Below, piece by piece: positions 45,348 to 59,900 of a stretch of 64,000 nucleotides of DNA (positions are counted from its first letter, which is position 1; the number at the start of each line of letters is the position of its first letter). The notes beneath the pieces are model-generated. The model was given only the letters and a program-made list of their open reading frames with translations, was not told the DNA's origin and ran no database searches. The stretch spans positions 124,001 to 188,000 of the forward strand of contig JAUIRK010000880.1 of assembly GCA_030549495.1 (NCBI GenBank), given 5' to 3'. Origin of the DNA: Nectonema munidae (taxonomy: Eukaryota; Nematomorpha; Nectonematoida; Nectonematidae). The position numbers and the translations under genes were made by a program.

Positions 45348-45854
45348 ATTTAGACATTGAATTAATAAATATAAAGTCAAATCTCATTTTGGCAATGAAA
45401 TTTTGAGAAGAAATGTTAATGTTTTAAAAAATTAGCCTTATGAACTAAAAAATCTTTAGATTTCCTGCAAGTGAGTACAATTATGAATTATTTTAACATT
45501 ATTGTTTTGCACTTGGATTTAAGCATCAATTAAATTTAAAGCTGGTGAATAATTCAGTATCTGAAATATATTCTGTTTACTTGAACTTGTTGAATTTGAG
45601 GAGTAGGTTGATTTTGATAAAGATGAAGGAACTTCTTTAAGTGAAGAAAGTATATTTATCAAACTTAAAGAAATTTTAAATCAGTTCAACATAATTTTTA
45701 AAGATTTGTAGATTTTGATTAGATTTATTGACTTTTGTAAATTTTTTGAAAATTTACTTTTATATTACTTTAACTGTCTTATCTGTTAAAATGTAGGAAT
45801 TTTAATTTTTTTAAAGTTTTTTAATTTTTATCATTTTTTCTTAATTAACGATAG

Positions 45855-46350
45855 CAGGGGCGGATCTAGAAATTCACATCAGGGGGGCGGATTTTACTAA
45901 GCTAGAACTCAAATTTGAAGCATATAAATTTAAGATTTATCAAAAATTTTAAGCTATTTTTATCTTATTTTGGGTAATAGTAATAAAAAGTCAAAAGCCA
46001 AAATTGTCTTTTTATCAAAAAACTTAGAGTCATTATAATATACCAAAAAATAATAAGTTTATTAGTAAGAGCTAAAAGGATTAAGTAGCCTCATCCGTCT
46101 AGGACACTTTTTAGCATATATATGAATAATGGTGTCAATATCTAATTGAATATCTCTGTGAACAAAAAGAAGAAAGACAGCATTAAAACGATCTAACTGC
46201 GATGTATATTGTTGTGGTAAAACTTGATGTGTTTAAATAATAAATTTACAAAAAAATTTGGATAATATAAAAGTTATAAGTGTCACACTTAACTACGATT
46301 GGAACATAAAAAACTTTTTAGGGCTTCTCACTTTAGAAAAAGATTGAATC
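45855..46350 (-). mobile_element. Truncated hAT: one terminus plus transposase C-terminus
   Basis: The left terminus CAGGGGCGGATCTAGAAATT (45855) is followed by a GGGGGG run. On the minus strand, 46330-46080 decodes to ERSF-like debris and then LDRFNAVFLLFVHRDIQLDI, DTIIHIYAKKCPRRMRLLNP. That is the end of a ZMYM1-like hAT transposase (family pattern: HRDI-D and a basic RRM/RRL tail). The element is cut off on the right, where the 148-bp tandem array begins soon after. Confidence 0.6.
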
Positions 46351-46399
46351 TAAAAAACGAGTTGCAGAAATCATCATAATTGAATTCTACGAAAAGAAT

Positions 46400-47240
46400 T
46401 AGATCAAGAAAATTTTTAACGAATGCAATTATAATATCATATAAGTGTTCATCAAATTTGCGGTTTACTTCTGAAAATTGTCTCCAAAAATATTCCTTCA
46501 AATTTTACATAAAATATATGTGTTATACTAAATCGTCCATGGTGGTTTTATTTCCTGACTCGTTTTTTACGTTTAGGATGTGAAAATACCTATGTGTTAA
46601 TCAAATTTGGGGTTTACTTCTTAAAATTGTCTCCAAAAACATTCATTCAAATTTTACATGAAATATATGTTTTTATACCAAATCAACCATGCTGTTTTCA
46701 TTTCTGAACTCAGTTTTTGCATTTATAGGTTTTAAAATGTCTGGTGCCAATCAAATCGTTTACTTCTTAAAATTGTCTCCAAAAACATTCATTCAAATTT
46801 TACATGAAATATATGTTTTTATTCCAATCAAATCAAAGGGTTTACTTCTTAAAATTGTCTCCAAAAACATTCATTCAAATTTTACATGAAATATATGTTT
46901 TTATACCAAATCAACCATGCTGTTTTCATTTCTAAACTCAGTTTTTGCATTTATAGGTTTTAAAATGTCTGGTGCCAATCAAATCAGCGGTTTACGTCTA
47001 ATATCTACAGAAATATTTTTGAAATTTAAATAAAATATCAGTTTTTATCCCAAATTCGAGATTCTAGTTTCATTTTTGGACTCAGTTTTCACATTTAGGT
47101 TTGAAAATATGTAAAATCTTCAATCAGATTTGTGATGTACATCGAAAAACTGTCTCCAAAAATATCTTCAAAATTTCAAATAAAATATCTGTTTTTATAC
47201 CAAATCGACTATTCTTATTTTATTTCTGTACTTTATTTTG
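46400..47240 (+). repeat. Tandem array, about 148-bp unit
   Basis: Unit landmarks (TCTCC of ATTGTCTCCAAAAACATTC) lie at 46481, 46630, 46776, 46858 and 47154. The intervals are 149, 146, 82 and 296 bp, i.e. a 148-bp monomer with one shortened copy and one decayed copy. Each unit continues TACATGAAATATATGTTTTT, ACCAAATCAACCATGCTG and CTCAGTTTTTGCATTTATAG. Dispersed copies occur at 2560-2830 and, inverted, at 58880-59050. Confidence 0.8.
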
Positions 47241-47916
47241 GATAATAAAATATCTGGCATTAAAATCTTTATATTCATAAATGTTATTTTTAATTTCTCT
47301 CTAATTGTAATGAAGTTAAAGCATAGTTTTATAAGAAATTATATCTTTGTGTTATTGCTCTAAATAATAGTAATTTAATATTCAGTTATCCAACCGCATT
47401 ATCTGAATATTCGGTAAAATTTTAAGTAAGGCCGGATTTCGGATAGTAAACATTTAGCCGGATATTTTCTTGTTATTTGCTGCATCCCTAATAAAAACCT
47501 TAATCTAAAGTTTTACTTTTACACGTTGTTACTCAATTAAGCTTGTTCTATATTTTTAAATCTTTTACATGGATGCTAAAAATGACAAACTACTAATGTT
47601 TTAAAAATAATCAATATTTATAAGAACATCATTATGCATACACATGATTACTATTTATCAATTTTATCTTTCATTCAATCAAAAAGCACACTAACAAATG
47701 TAATGAATTCTAAAATTTTATTGTAGAAAAAGTTCATTTATATAAAATAAATTTTTTTCCCAAAAAATGATTTGTCGATGAATTTAGCCTTCGAATAATT
47801 TTCTGGCCAAGAATTTACACTGAACATTATTCCATACACTCTCCTTAGAAACCTGCAATTAAAAACCTTCAAATCATTCTCTAAAGGTTGTTTTTTACAT
47901 ATATTTTTTTGTTTAG

Positions 47917-47981
47917 GTCAACAGATGGCCCTATTCAAATAAGCCAAAGCTATGAAACCAATAAATGCAGGATTCACAAGT
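47917..47981 (+). CDS. HNRNPUL1: HNRNPUL1-like, probable exon before the SPRY domain
   Basis: A 65-bp block between TTTGTTTAG and GTAAGT reads [20 protein letters not shown] then K. It ends in phase 1, so its last T joins TC of the next exon as a Phe codon to give KFDSDINLL, like the family's (Y/F)-D/N-SDLNL entry. Supported by splice signals and phase; the peptide itself is too short to be diagnostic. Confidence 0.55.
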
Positions 47982-50900
47982 GTAAGTTTTAAAATTTAAT
48001 TTAGTTTTTTTAAACGATTAACTTTTTATTTCTTAAATTACAAAATTTACAGCCCAACTTTTTAATTAACTAAACCAGGGATCTCAAAAAAAATTTTGAT
48101 GGCGATAGGAAAGAATTTTTATATAATGTTTTTTGGTTGTTCGAAATGAAAACATAAATTATTCCAGGATAAAAGCGTATAATAATAATAATAAATAACG
48201 TAATAATAATCGATAACAAAAAATGAACCTTACTACGTTGCGTATGTAGTACAAGAGACATTAAAAGCCAACTTTTCCTCACAAAGTTCAAGAAATTTAA
48301 AGGTGTATTCATTCATTTATCCAGTGCTGTTACTTCTTAGACATCTCTTATATTTTGTTACTGACTTTGCTATTACTATTTTCTGGCCTGTATATTAATT
48401 CTTTCAAAGCATCTATCAATTTTATGAAATTTCTTTTTGTTCTTTGCATCTGGAGATATCGTTTTTAGATGTTCAAGAATGCCAGTCAAACATGCAAGAT
48501 TTCTGTTCATTTTTTAATCATCAAGTCATTGAAAAAGATTTTCTTATTCTGAAGTTCAAAAAATACTTTCTTTGCTTCTCCGAATAGTCCGTCTTTTATT
48601 TGTTCTTATTTTGTCACATAAAAAGGAGGAAGGCGGAAGAAAAATGAAAGCGTTGATAATTTCCTTCACCCGCATATCACCGTATGTTAGTAACTAGCAT
48701 AGTCTCTTTTTTCCAACTTCATAAAAACTCTTTTATTACTAACTTTCTGATTAGTCAATTTCTCACCACCATTTCCTTCAAAAAAAGTGACATTAAATAT
48801 CTCGAATTTATCAAAAATATATGTAATGAGAACAAAAATTTTAAACTAGTAGTAAGAAATTAAATAGAACTTAAAAAAAAAGTTTTAGAAAAGTAGAATA
48901 TAAAGATAAATTCTCTCTTGCGAAAACTTGGCAGTCACAACTGATCTAGACGATTTATTCAAAATCTTTTTTAGTTTATCGCCTAATTTTTCCCAACTCC
49001 CAATTTAGAAAATTGATTACCTAAATCAGAAATAAGAATAATATTTGAAAACAAATTTTGAAAAATAAACCAACGCATTCGAATCGCTTTAAGAAAATAT
49101 CTATATTTTATTTTTAGAATGCTTCTAGAATTTACGTTCTTAAACTTTTCCTTGAAATATCATTTTCTCTATCGTCGAATTAGATTGGCTCATCATGGAT
49201 GTTATACCTAAGTGGCTGAACTGACTATCAAAGTTAACTAATTATCCTATTGAGTATCTAATTAACTAACTAAACTAACCGATTAACCAATCAAAATTTT
49301 TTTAGTGTATTAGAAAATTTTAAAGTGTTCTTTGTATATGATTTATTTGTTGTATACATGTTTATCTTTCATTTTATTTAAAGTCATATGTTATACTTGA
49401 TGTTTATTTAAATTCTCACTTCATTGACCCCTAAACAAATTCTGTAACTATTTATTATGGAACTATCTACCTGACTGTCTAAATACTAATTGTCCAACTA
49501 GCAAACAAATTAGTTGTCCATTTGTTGAGGTGTCTTAGTTGAAATAGCCTTGCTTCAAATGCCCGTGACTTAATCTTCTCTTCACCAAAATTTATTGCTT
49601 ACTTTTATAAGTTTAAACATGTCAATTAACGAATTTTAAAGCGAATGCTTTTGTGAATTTTTCATTTTTCTTCATATTAATTTTAATATTTTTATACATT
49701 TTAGTCGATTCTGACATTAATCTTTTGATCAATGACGATTTACTAAGTGCTGCTCCAATCACAAAAGAAGGCTTTGCATTTATGTGGGCTGGCTGCAGAA
49801 GTGATAAAGGAGTTAAAGGTGGAAAGGCTTGGTTTGAATTAACTGTAAGAATTCTAACATTCCTTACCAACTCTTTTCACCGTTATTATTTGCACTGATT
49901 CCTCTATTTCCATTTTTAACCCATTAAGTCCCAATGTTCCTATTTGGGAACATAAGTAATTTCATTTTCGCCTGCTTTTTTCAATGAATTTGAATATAAA
50001 TCGTCTGTGTTTTTTTAAATATCGTCTGATTTCTATGGAACTTAATGGGTTAAAATAGCATTTTTAGTTCTATCAGGCAAAAAAAGCGGATGCTTTCGTG
50101 TGTACATTTGCTGAGCTTGTAAGAAGGAAGGCTATGTATTAAATCAAATGTTCAATTGTGACAAAACATGTTTATTTTGGAAAAAAATGTCAACACATGC
50201 AGAAGAGTAGAGATGACTGCCTATCCATAAAGCATTTAAGAATGGTAGTAGCGATCGATTCTGATAATAATAATAATAAGAATCACAGAAATTCCTAAAA
50301 TCGTAATCAGAATCATAATTTTTTTTAAAAACCTAAAATATGAAAGGGAATCAAAACCAGATCTAGAGAACTACTAAAATCAGATTCTCACACTAATTGT
50401 ATCGGTGGAAGCTTCTCTGGTATGCGCCAGTAGAACGAGCAGAGTTTCGTTAGAAACTAAGAACTGAGCTCTACATTACCTTCCTTATCGAGGCAACACG
50501 ATTAGATGACATTCCGGCTGCAAGGAAGAAACCATGGGTAGAGCAGGAATTTTTTCATTCTAGTCATTAAGTCCTTGACAGCTTGGTGAGCAACTATATG
50601 CATATTTCAGCGAATTATGTCTCAGCACATATGATCCAGTAAGCTATTGGGAACTAAAACAATCCATCTTTAATTTTTCCTAAATCCTAACTGATTTTTC
50701 GAAAGATCATTTTGATATCATCAACTGCATAAAGCTCCAAAGCACGGCACGAAATTTCTCTCCGTACCGTGCAATCTTCTTGGAAAAAACTTGGTCGGCC
50801 ATTTTATGTTTCATATATGTATAAACTGTAAATAATTAAGATTGTAATACAAATTCAATGTATAGAAGATATAATTCTAAAACAAATCCTCCCTGATCAA

Positions 50901-53900
50901 AGTGTACTACAGTAAGTTTCTGCGTATAGTAAAATTCCAAGGCAGAGTTTCCTAACATGGGGTGCAAGTAGCCCTAATAGGTGCGGGAGATTTTTATAGG
51001 GGGCGCGAAACAGCTTAACAAACTTGTTAAAAATGCCACCACCTTTTGTTTTTGCTGATGAGTTAATTTTTTGTAAGTTTACAGAGCAAGTTTTCATCAC
51101 TTTATATATTATATGTATTTCATTACTGTAACCTTTAAATAGTTTTCAATGTTAAACGCATCGCACTTCATCAACACTGATTGCGACCTCACATGATTTG
51201 CATCATTCCAAATTCACATATAAAATATATAAACTAATAACACAGCACAGCAATCAGAACCCAACGACTTCATCAAAGAAAACAAACAAGAGGTGAAACC
51301 TTTTCGAGATCTTCACCAACTCCCAAAGCTGTCAATCAGCTAATTCATAAAGGTTACCCAATAGGCCAAAGATTCCCGTGAAGATCGAAGACGCCTCTAT
51401 TTCTCTCTTTTCAATAAAGTTGTTTTTTCGTTCAAATCGGTTTATTGCTGGTTCAGCAATACAATTACTACTATATATCAATTATAGACCACCTCCCATA
51501 ATCCCCTATTAGTGATTAGTATCACCATTCAACCTAGGTTATCCATTGTCAAGCTAGAAAATAATAAAAGTGATGAAACATACACCAGGTTATGATAGCT
51601 ACAAAGCAATAACTTTGCACTCTTCTTGTAATTGAAAACAAGTCAGGAAATCGTCTAGATGCGCAACTAGTCTCGAATCGCAAAAATAATTGAGACTAAA
51701 CAGGAACAAATGTTAAGATTTGTGTATTTTATTAAAAAATTTAATTTTTTATTATGTCCTTGGGGTGCGGGACGAATTTTTTTAACACATGTACCGAAAC
51801 CAAAAAAGGGTAATTACCACTTCTCAAAGGAAATTACACTTTTTAAGATTTTGTGTGTATTTATTCTTCCATTTTTTTTAAACAAATATGATTTTAGGTT
51901 GGCGAAGACATCAATGTTGATCATTTACCACCTACAGAAAAAACACGCCATGTTTTGCGAGTTGGTTGGAGCGCGTTGGGTGCTAATCTTCAATTGGGTA
52001 TATTCAGCATATTTTTAAAAGAATCCACTTTTTATAAGCAAATTTATGATAAAAAAATTTGCTCGCAAACGGGTTGTGAAAAATCAAAGTAAGAAATATA
52101 GACCATGATAAAATCGGAAATGTGAAAACAAAGAAAGTTTAACAGTCAGACACATATTAGGGGCTGATTTGCACAAAGTGTAGAGCTGTTGTTGGAAATA
52201 TTCGAGACATTGAATGTTGTTAACATGTGCAGCACGGCCTCATTTGGCACCTCCAAATGAAAATTTCTGGCTACGATACTGTATACAAGTATCAGGATAA
52301 ATTTTTTTTCATTTCCCCTGCTATAAAATTGGATGAGTTTTTTGATATTAAAAAAGATAAAATAATGCTTATATTACTTGCTTTTAAAAAGTTCCCCCAG
52401 GAATAAAAAGGTATCATTTAAAATGCCAAATTTCAACAAATTTAATTAAAAAATATAAAAATAATTTTTAAACAAAATAAATTGTTATTTATTATGATAA
52501 AATGAACAAAATTAAAAGTTATTAATCTAAGTTATTTTTAGCGACAAACTTTAACTTTAAATATTTATCAGTTTTGCAACTTCAATTCTTCTAAGAGTTT
52601 TATCTAATTCAGCAAAGATATTTGAACGTGGAATGTCAATAACAGAAGGCCATTTGCTCCAATCATTTTTGAAGCATTTTTCACCAAAATTACACTTAAT
52701 TTGTAGTGTGAAAAAGTGTGTCAAAAGTTTCACAATAAAATAAAAAATAAGTTTCATAATAAATAAATAAATAGCTATAAAGGTAGCGACTGGAACTTCT
52801 AACACACTTCTATAGATAGGTAAAGGCAAGTAAGCAAGAAGAGTAAATATTGCTCTAACATTCCAACTGTCACAATTCTGGTAAAGTTTTCTACGTTATG
52901 TTTGGCAATTTGCCACTTTCTTTAAAAAGTCTGAAACCAAAACCCTTTTGGTGTAAAGAAATTTAAAGTCCTCTCTCCATCCAAGATTCTCAAATGTAGG
53001 CAAGTCAATTTCTGGAGTATATAACTTTTTAAATCATTATAATCCCTTATTATTTCGTCTACAAATTTATAATTTAAATGAGGACCTTTTTTATTTTTAT
53101 TAAAATAAAAATGCAAAACGTGTCTAAATGTTCTATCTAGAATATGTCACTCGATAAACTGTGGATTAACAAAACCCTTCTTCAACATTTCTTGCTGTAA
53201 TCTCAATACAACTCCATTATGTTGACCTGATACTGTTGTCATCAAGAATTGATTTCATTCCTTCATATATATTTTAGCTGAACCATTTTCACTTGTAAAA
53301 CTCCTAAATTAATTTTAATGTCAAGATTTTGAAGACATGCTACTTCCTATTTTTTTCCATGCTTTAAACTTTTTTTGCTTTCATTTAATTTTTTATCATC
53401 AAAATGCAAATAAAAATCCTTCTCACATTTTCTAAAATTTCTTTTATTTCTAACTTTTGCAGCTTTCCTAATCTTATTACTCCACCAGACTGTGAAGAAA
53501 TCAACAAGTTAATACCTTTTCCTGAAATACTCAAACACATTTTTGCAATTTTTTGAGTAGAAACAGACAAAATCTTACACTAATTTTACAGAAAAGGCCG
53601 TTGAACATTTTTCCTTCTTATCTTCAAACATTATTTCCTCATCACTAGAATTAGAGGTAGTTGCTGAGTTGGTTAAATTTTCATAATTTTTTGAATCTAT
53701 CAAAATTTCATATTTTATATTTCTTTGTCTTTTTGATGGGTGAATTTGAGACAGTTTACCGGTTGTGTATCCAATTTTTCCCTCAGTTTTTTAAGATAAA
53801 ATAAAACATATCTTCATTGCAGCACCATTTCGCTTCTTTCTTTGTGATGTCAAAACTAACATTTAACTTTTTTTGAAATTCTTTCCGAAACTTTTAGTAT

Positions 53901-56900
53901 TTTTCATATTTGAGTATTAAATACGTATTTCAGCTGTAATTGCTTTGATGCTAAGTGTAGGAAAACTCATTTTTGTCCATAAATTAATACTTGAAATACA
54001 ATCTCTATTATTTTTTGTTCAAGTTTTTGTTTATCAAGTAATGTATGATAACATCCAAGAAGATGAATTATTTTAGATAGTTTTGTAAAAAATTTAAAGT
54101 TTGGTAAATTTCTCAAAAGTTTTTTTCTTTGAAAAAGATGAGATTTTTTGTAACAACTAAATTTGATTTCAAATCTACAATTTAAAAACTAAAGCTAAAA
54201 CTAAAAAATAGGAGCTTTAATGTGAACATATTTTGTTATGTATTGATAAAAATTATAAATGTCGAAATATTAATTGATGAATAAAAAACAATGTTTTTTG
54301 AAAACAAAATCAAGATCTCAATTTTAAAAAAAAATTTACATCGTATACTAAATTTTTTTTTAATTTCAAAATATAATTCATATTGAGTGAGGATGTAGAG
54401 GCAATTTTTTCTTAATGCTTTCAAGCACAATGGGTAACCCGTGCAGTGGCATTGCGAAAAAAAATTAAAAAAATGGCGTGACGCAAAGGGACTCATTTTT
54501 CTTTCAAAAAATAAAATTCTCTAATTCCTCAGGAGCTTAAAAGTCAAGTGGAATTTTTGCGAAAAAAATTTCAATACTTCAGCGATGCAGATAGATTTAT
54601 ATAATAGCTTTCAATTTTTAAAAGGATAAAAATGGCGGCACCTTGTGAAAATGGAGGGGCCTTGCACTACATGCCCGTCCTGGCTACGCTACTTAATCAG
54701 TGTAGTATAAATTAAAGAGCGTCTATTTTAAGTTATAGAAATTCCTTAAAAAAACTGACCGTTAACTTTAGGAAAGCAATGCCTGAAAGATTTTAAATAT
54801 TTATTTTAGCATCTTTAAATTTTTCTTGCAAGGAACTTTCCTCAATTTAAATCAAAACTTTTTCATGGTTTCGTTAGTGGTGGCCATGTGAGAGAATTTT
54901 GCAACTGAAGTTACTTATAAATATTGATAACTACTCCTTTGAATTTTTAGTGTATAGATATACTCATATATGCTCTTGTTTTTAGCTATTCATTATTTTA
55001 TGTGCGGTATTCGCTACCCAGGGAAGAAAGTCCCCTTCATGCACTGTTAACATTAAAAAGGCTGATTCTAGCTTCCTTACAAATTTACAAGATCACATTT
55101 TTTTAGGTGAGTGCCCGTTATCCTATGGCTATGGTGGGACAGGGAAGTTTTCCACGAACAATAAGTTCAAAATGTATGGTCAGGCCTTCGCTAAAGGTGA
55201 TGTTATTGGATGCTTCGTGGTAATACTCAGTCACCTCCTATTCAACTTATATGCATCAATACTTTATGTGTGACGCGTATCAATTTTACATTGAAAGTAA
55301 AGTAAGAAGAAGAAATATATTATTTTCAAGGTATCACATAAGGCTAAATTGCCGCTTGTATGCGATAACGAAACAAAAGCACGCAAACAATATATATTAT
55401 AGCTATAACATTTACAAAATATCATATTTTAAAAGATTTAAAGCAGATAATTGAGATACAACTGTACTATAAGTCAAATAAATAGATTGGATAAGCTTGA
55501 CTTTATAAATTGAAGAGAATTGTCAAGATTAATTTGTTCATTATTCCACTAAGAGATGATTGCCTTACTTTTAGCTGAATTTTTTGTTGAAGATAAATTG
55601 AATCTAGCAAGAAATAGTTTCTTAGAGAGTATTCAGGAATAGCATGATTAAACCAATCATCAAATAGGTTAGCGATTTTTTTATACATTCTGTAAAGAAA
55701 AGTGAACTTCTTAATTTGTAAATATCATAAAATTTTAAAAGTTTATGAGAGAAAACAACTGTGAAGTTAAATATTTATAAATATATATCAAAAAACTTGT
55801 ATTCTTGTAAATTATAGATATTATGCATTGATTTATCCTTAAAAATATACAAAAGTTCTTTATATGTTCTTTATATAAATGGGTTCGCTATAAGGAGGTT
55901 ATATCAGTCTACAAGGATAAATTGAGAATTTGTAAAAGTGGTTAAGACTTAGCCATATCAATGATTTTAGTTTATTCATAAAATTTAAGCATTGGATTAT
56001 TATTATTATTAAGCCCCTTATTGTTAATTAAGTCGAACACTAATCGTATAGTCTTGAATAGAACTAAAAGAAGAAAAAATCTAATAATCTAAAGACTTTT
56101 TAAATTTTGTACTTCATTCTAAAAAATTTTCCTAAATTAACTGTAGTAAAAATTGGATATAATTTTTAAGTCAACCAAACATATACATATCGAAGAAAAG
56201 TGTAAGTCAAAAAATACTTCAAAATTTTTTTAGGATTTTTTATTTTTTTGTAGATTCTGGAAATAATTTTAACGCTTCACCTACATGTTAAATCTTTTAT
56301 AAAATATCATGGATTTTAAATATTCAAGTCTTTTTTTTTAAATAAGTTTTTAAAGTGAACTCTTTTTACCTATAGGCAAGGGTTGCCGAATCGGAATTCG
56401 TATTTTAGAATGCAAAAAAATCGGTAGAATTTTCGTAAGCATATTATGCACGGGCAGTGTGAAATTGGGTTTGAATATTTAAAATTTTCCACTACAGCCT
56501 GGCTATAACGAACAAACTTCATATCCTCGCATATTTATGAGCTTCGATTGTTTAAAATCTTATCGCGTGTGCCCGCCTGTTTTGGTGACGTGTTCTTCAC
56601 TGTAACTTTTTAAATAAACACGGTAATATCTACTGTATTGTCCATGCTTCTAGCATCTTCATTTCAAAATCATTCTTACATCTATTAGCTTTTAAAATCA
56701 TTCGTACTAAAGTTTCTACTCAATTCACATTGCTCCTATAAATTTATACCCAAGTTGCAGAGTTTGCTATGGCTACACCGTCCCACAAACGCAAGAGGGT
56801 ATCAACTGACGGCAAGCTCCGCATCACCAATCGTCTCAGCCTTGGTGAGAAAGCCGAATAATGTCTTCCCTGAGAATACGATGTTTTCTAAGAGCAGCTT

Positions 56901-59900
56901 ATCAACTTTTAAAGGAAATTAAAAAGAATTGCGGAAGTTCGTACACAGGTGCAGTGGATAGGATGGATTGGAACGGAAGAAAATGCGACATCCTAATGAT
57001 GGCGATCTCGATCAGACAGTCTATTTCTCTTTCTATCGGCAGGGAGTAGCAAACATTCCAATATCTGGTCCAATCCTTGACTATCAATGAAAATACTTGG
57101 TGATGATAGGAAGTTTTCTGGTTCTACTGAATGGTTGTATCGTTGGAAAAATCGTCATGGTATCCGAGAACTAAAGATGTCCGGCGAAGACAAGTCATGT
57201 GATTATAAAGCGGTTGCCGAGTTTATAGCACAACTGAGAAAAATTATTCTATCTGAGAGATATAGTCCCAACTAGATATACAATGCAGATGAAACGGAAC
57301 TTTTCTTTAAATGCCTACCGGACATAACTCTAGCTTCCAGGAGGGAAGAACAACGTACATCTGGCTATAAAATGTACAAGGACAGAGTGACAATTCTAGT
57401 TCCTACAGACGCAACGGGTCAACACAAAGTCGGCGCCCTTTGCATCGGCAATTTCAAAAATCTACGTTGTTTGAAATATGTGAAACGGAATGCACTCCCA
57501 TTCAGTTATCATCACACCAAAAACGCATGGATGGAAATTTTCCAGAAGTGGTTTCACGATGAATTTGTTCCGTCACTTCGATCTTTACTTTTCAGAAGTA
57601 GTTTGGAGCAGATAGCAATCTTCAGGGTTGGAAAAAGCACTTTCCTTGTTTAAGTGCAATCAGTAGACTGTATTCAATTTCTACAGCTATGCTAGTTATT
57701 ATTATATGCTCGTAAGGAACACTATGCCTCAAAGAGTAAACAAGCGAAGATCCCAAGTTTTTTGACTCAATAATGGAGTGTTTATTGATCGCTTTATTAG
57801 CAATAAAATGTACATGAATGAACAATACAAATATTTTGTTGTTTTGTATATGCATAAGTGTGAAAGTACGATGATTGTCCGAGTGATTCGTACTTTATTC
57901 AGGATAACGAACACTTCAATATAACGAAATTGCATATTTGGTGTCGAAGTCGGATATTTTCCCTCCAACTCTGGACATAGCGTTGCATATCCTCCCTTAG
58001 TGAAATCAGGTTACGTGATGTGAATAAACCTAAAGATCAGTTTATATTATCCGTGCCCGCTGTCCTCATTTAAGTAAAGGTAAAACTCGTTATGTTTATT
58101 CTAAGAATGTTTTTATATAATTTGTGTAGCTTTCTTTCAAGTGTCTTTTTTTCACATTTTTAGGATTATTCAAATAAAAGTAAAGTTATTTTGTCCTACA
58201 CTAAAAATGGCGTAAACTTGTACGTTGCCAGTCTGATTTATGACTTGAATGACGCCTCTCTATTCCCGCACATCTTCACTAAGAATTGTGCCTTTGTTTG
58301 CAACTTTGGCGGAAGCGTAATATCACGACCATGCTTTTTTGCTTATTAATTCCACTTTTGATTTTTAGCAACCCCTTTTTCCTCCCATTTCAAATGATTA
58401 CGCCATGATTCAAAATGTCAATCCTGATTTCCTTGACACGAATGTTCAAGGGCCTTCTAACTTTTCTGATTGTGAGGTTTTCACAAGATTTATTTCTTTT
58501 TTTTACATAGTTTTTTCGTTTTTTTTTGTGATAGGGTTTAGCACTATATCTTAACTATGTTTTTCTTAAGCTATTTGATTTTGAAAATTAATTTCCTGCT
58601 TTTCATTTCCTAATGAATTTACTTATAACTTAAACAGAGGATTTTCATTTTCTGGCAACGGCTGACCCAAAAAATGTGTCCGAAAAGTTTAAAGGTTGTC
58701 AAAGAATTACTTCTAACAAAAGAAGTATTCTAGTGGCTGTTGGAACATTTTACTTTTTGAGGAGTACATTAGAATGAAGAGTTTAATTAAGTTTTAATTT
58801 TTTACTTATTTGTTTCTCTTCATCATGTAAATTGAAATCATATTATGGTTTAAAACTACAAGATGCCAATAATTGAACTAAATGGAAATTTACTGCCAAA
58901 TCATTGAAGGAAAGTGGCTAGTCTTTCGTAGACATTTTGCTACGTTAAATGCAAAAATTGAGGCCTGAAATAAAATCGGCATTTGATTGACAATTACAAA
59001 CCTTTTGACATCCTAATTGCTAAAAACTGAGTACAGAAATGAAATAACTAAATCTTTTTAAATGATATAGATATATAGATGATATCACATGCAGAAAAGG
59101 CTAAACATGAAATATAAATTCTCTTGTACACTCTTGCCACCGCTAATATCAACTCTAATTTGTTGGGCTCCGCTCAAACGATCGGTAATCATCGGGGGAA
59201 AAAATCATCATCGGTAACCATCGGTTCTAAAAAATTTCTATCAATGTGTTCAGCTCATTTTTCATACGTTATTTAGACATTTATTTTAAATATGGCAAAA
59301 GAAATAAATAAAATTTAAAATATCTGTACCTGCCAAATTTATAGCTCTCTGTCGTTACTCTTCCTCCCTTAGGTGTGCGTCCGTGATTTATTTTGCACAG
59401 ATTCAAATTATGGAATTTAACCTAAATTGCAACTGCGCAGATAAAAATATAGAAAGTTTCAAAAGCTAGGTTTGGAGCCACCACCATTAACGTTTCTTCA
59501 CTCTCATAGGTCGGAAGATGTACTCTTGATGAAAACACTCCACGATGCACCCTTACTTGTATGCGACTAAGCATAATTTTTAACTTCGTTTTTTGCGATC
59601 ACATCCCATACGAGGTACTAAATTTTGTATCATTTACTTTATTTAAAAAAATTTTGTGATTTAGCCAGGGTTGGGGTCAATTATAATTGTAATTGCATAA
59701 TTGAAAATTAATTACAATTCCACCGTAATTGTAATTAAAATTGAATAAAAATTGGAGACATAATTGAAATTTGAACCTTGTAATTGAAAATGTAATTGAA
59801 ATTTATAATTGACCCCAACCCTGGATTTACCACGCAGATTGAAATTTCTAAAATGAAGCAGCTTATGTAGGTGAATAATTTTTTTCCAAAATTTTTTTTT

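Noticed and set aside
51150-51480. Possible solo LTR (TATA-like word, AATAAA, TG...CA-like limits)
   Set aside because: No convincing 4-6 bp target duplication or partner sequence; the signals are short and could arise by chance.
56861-57968. Short frames on the minus strand over the pogo relic
   Set aside because: They are shadows of the plus-strand transposase relic.
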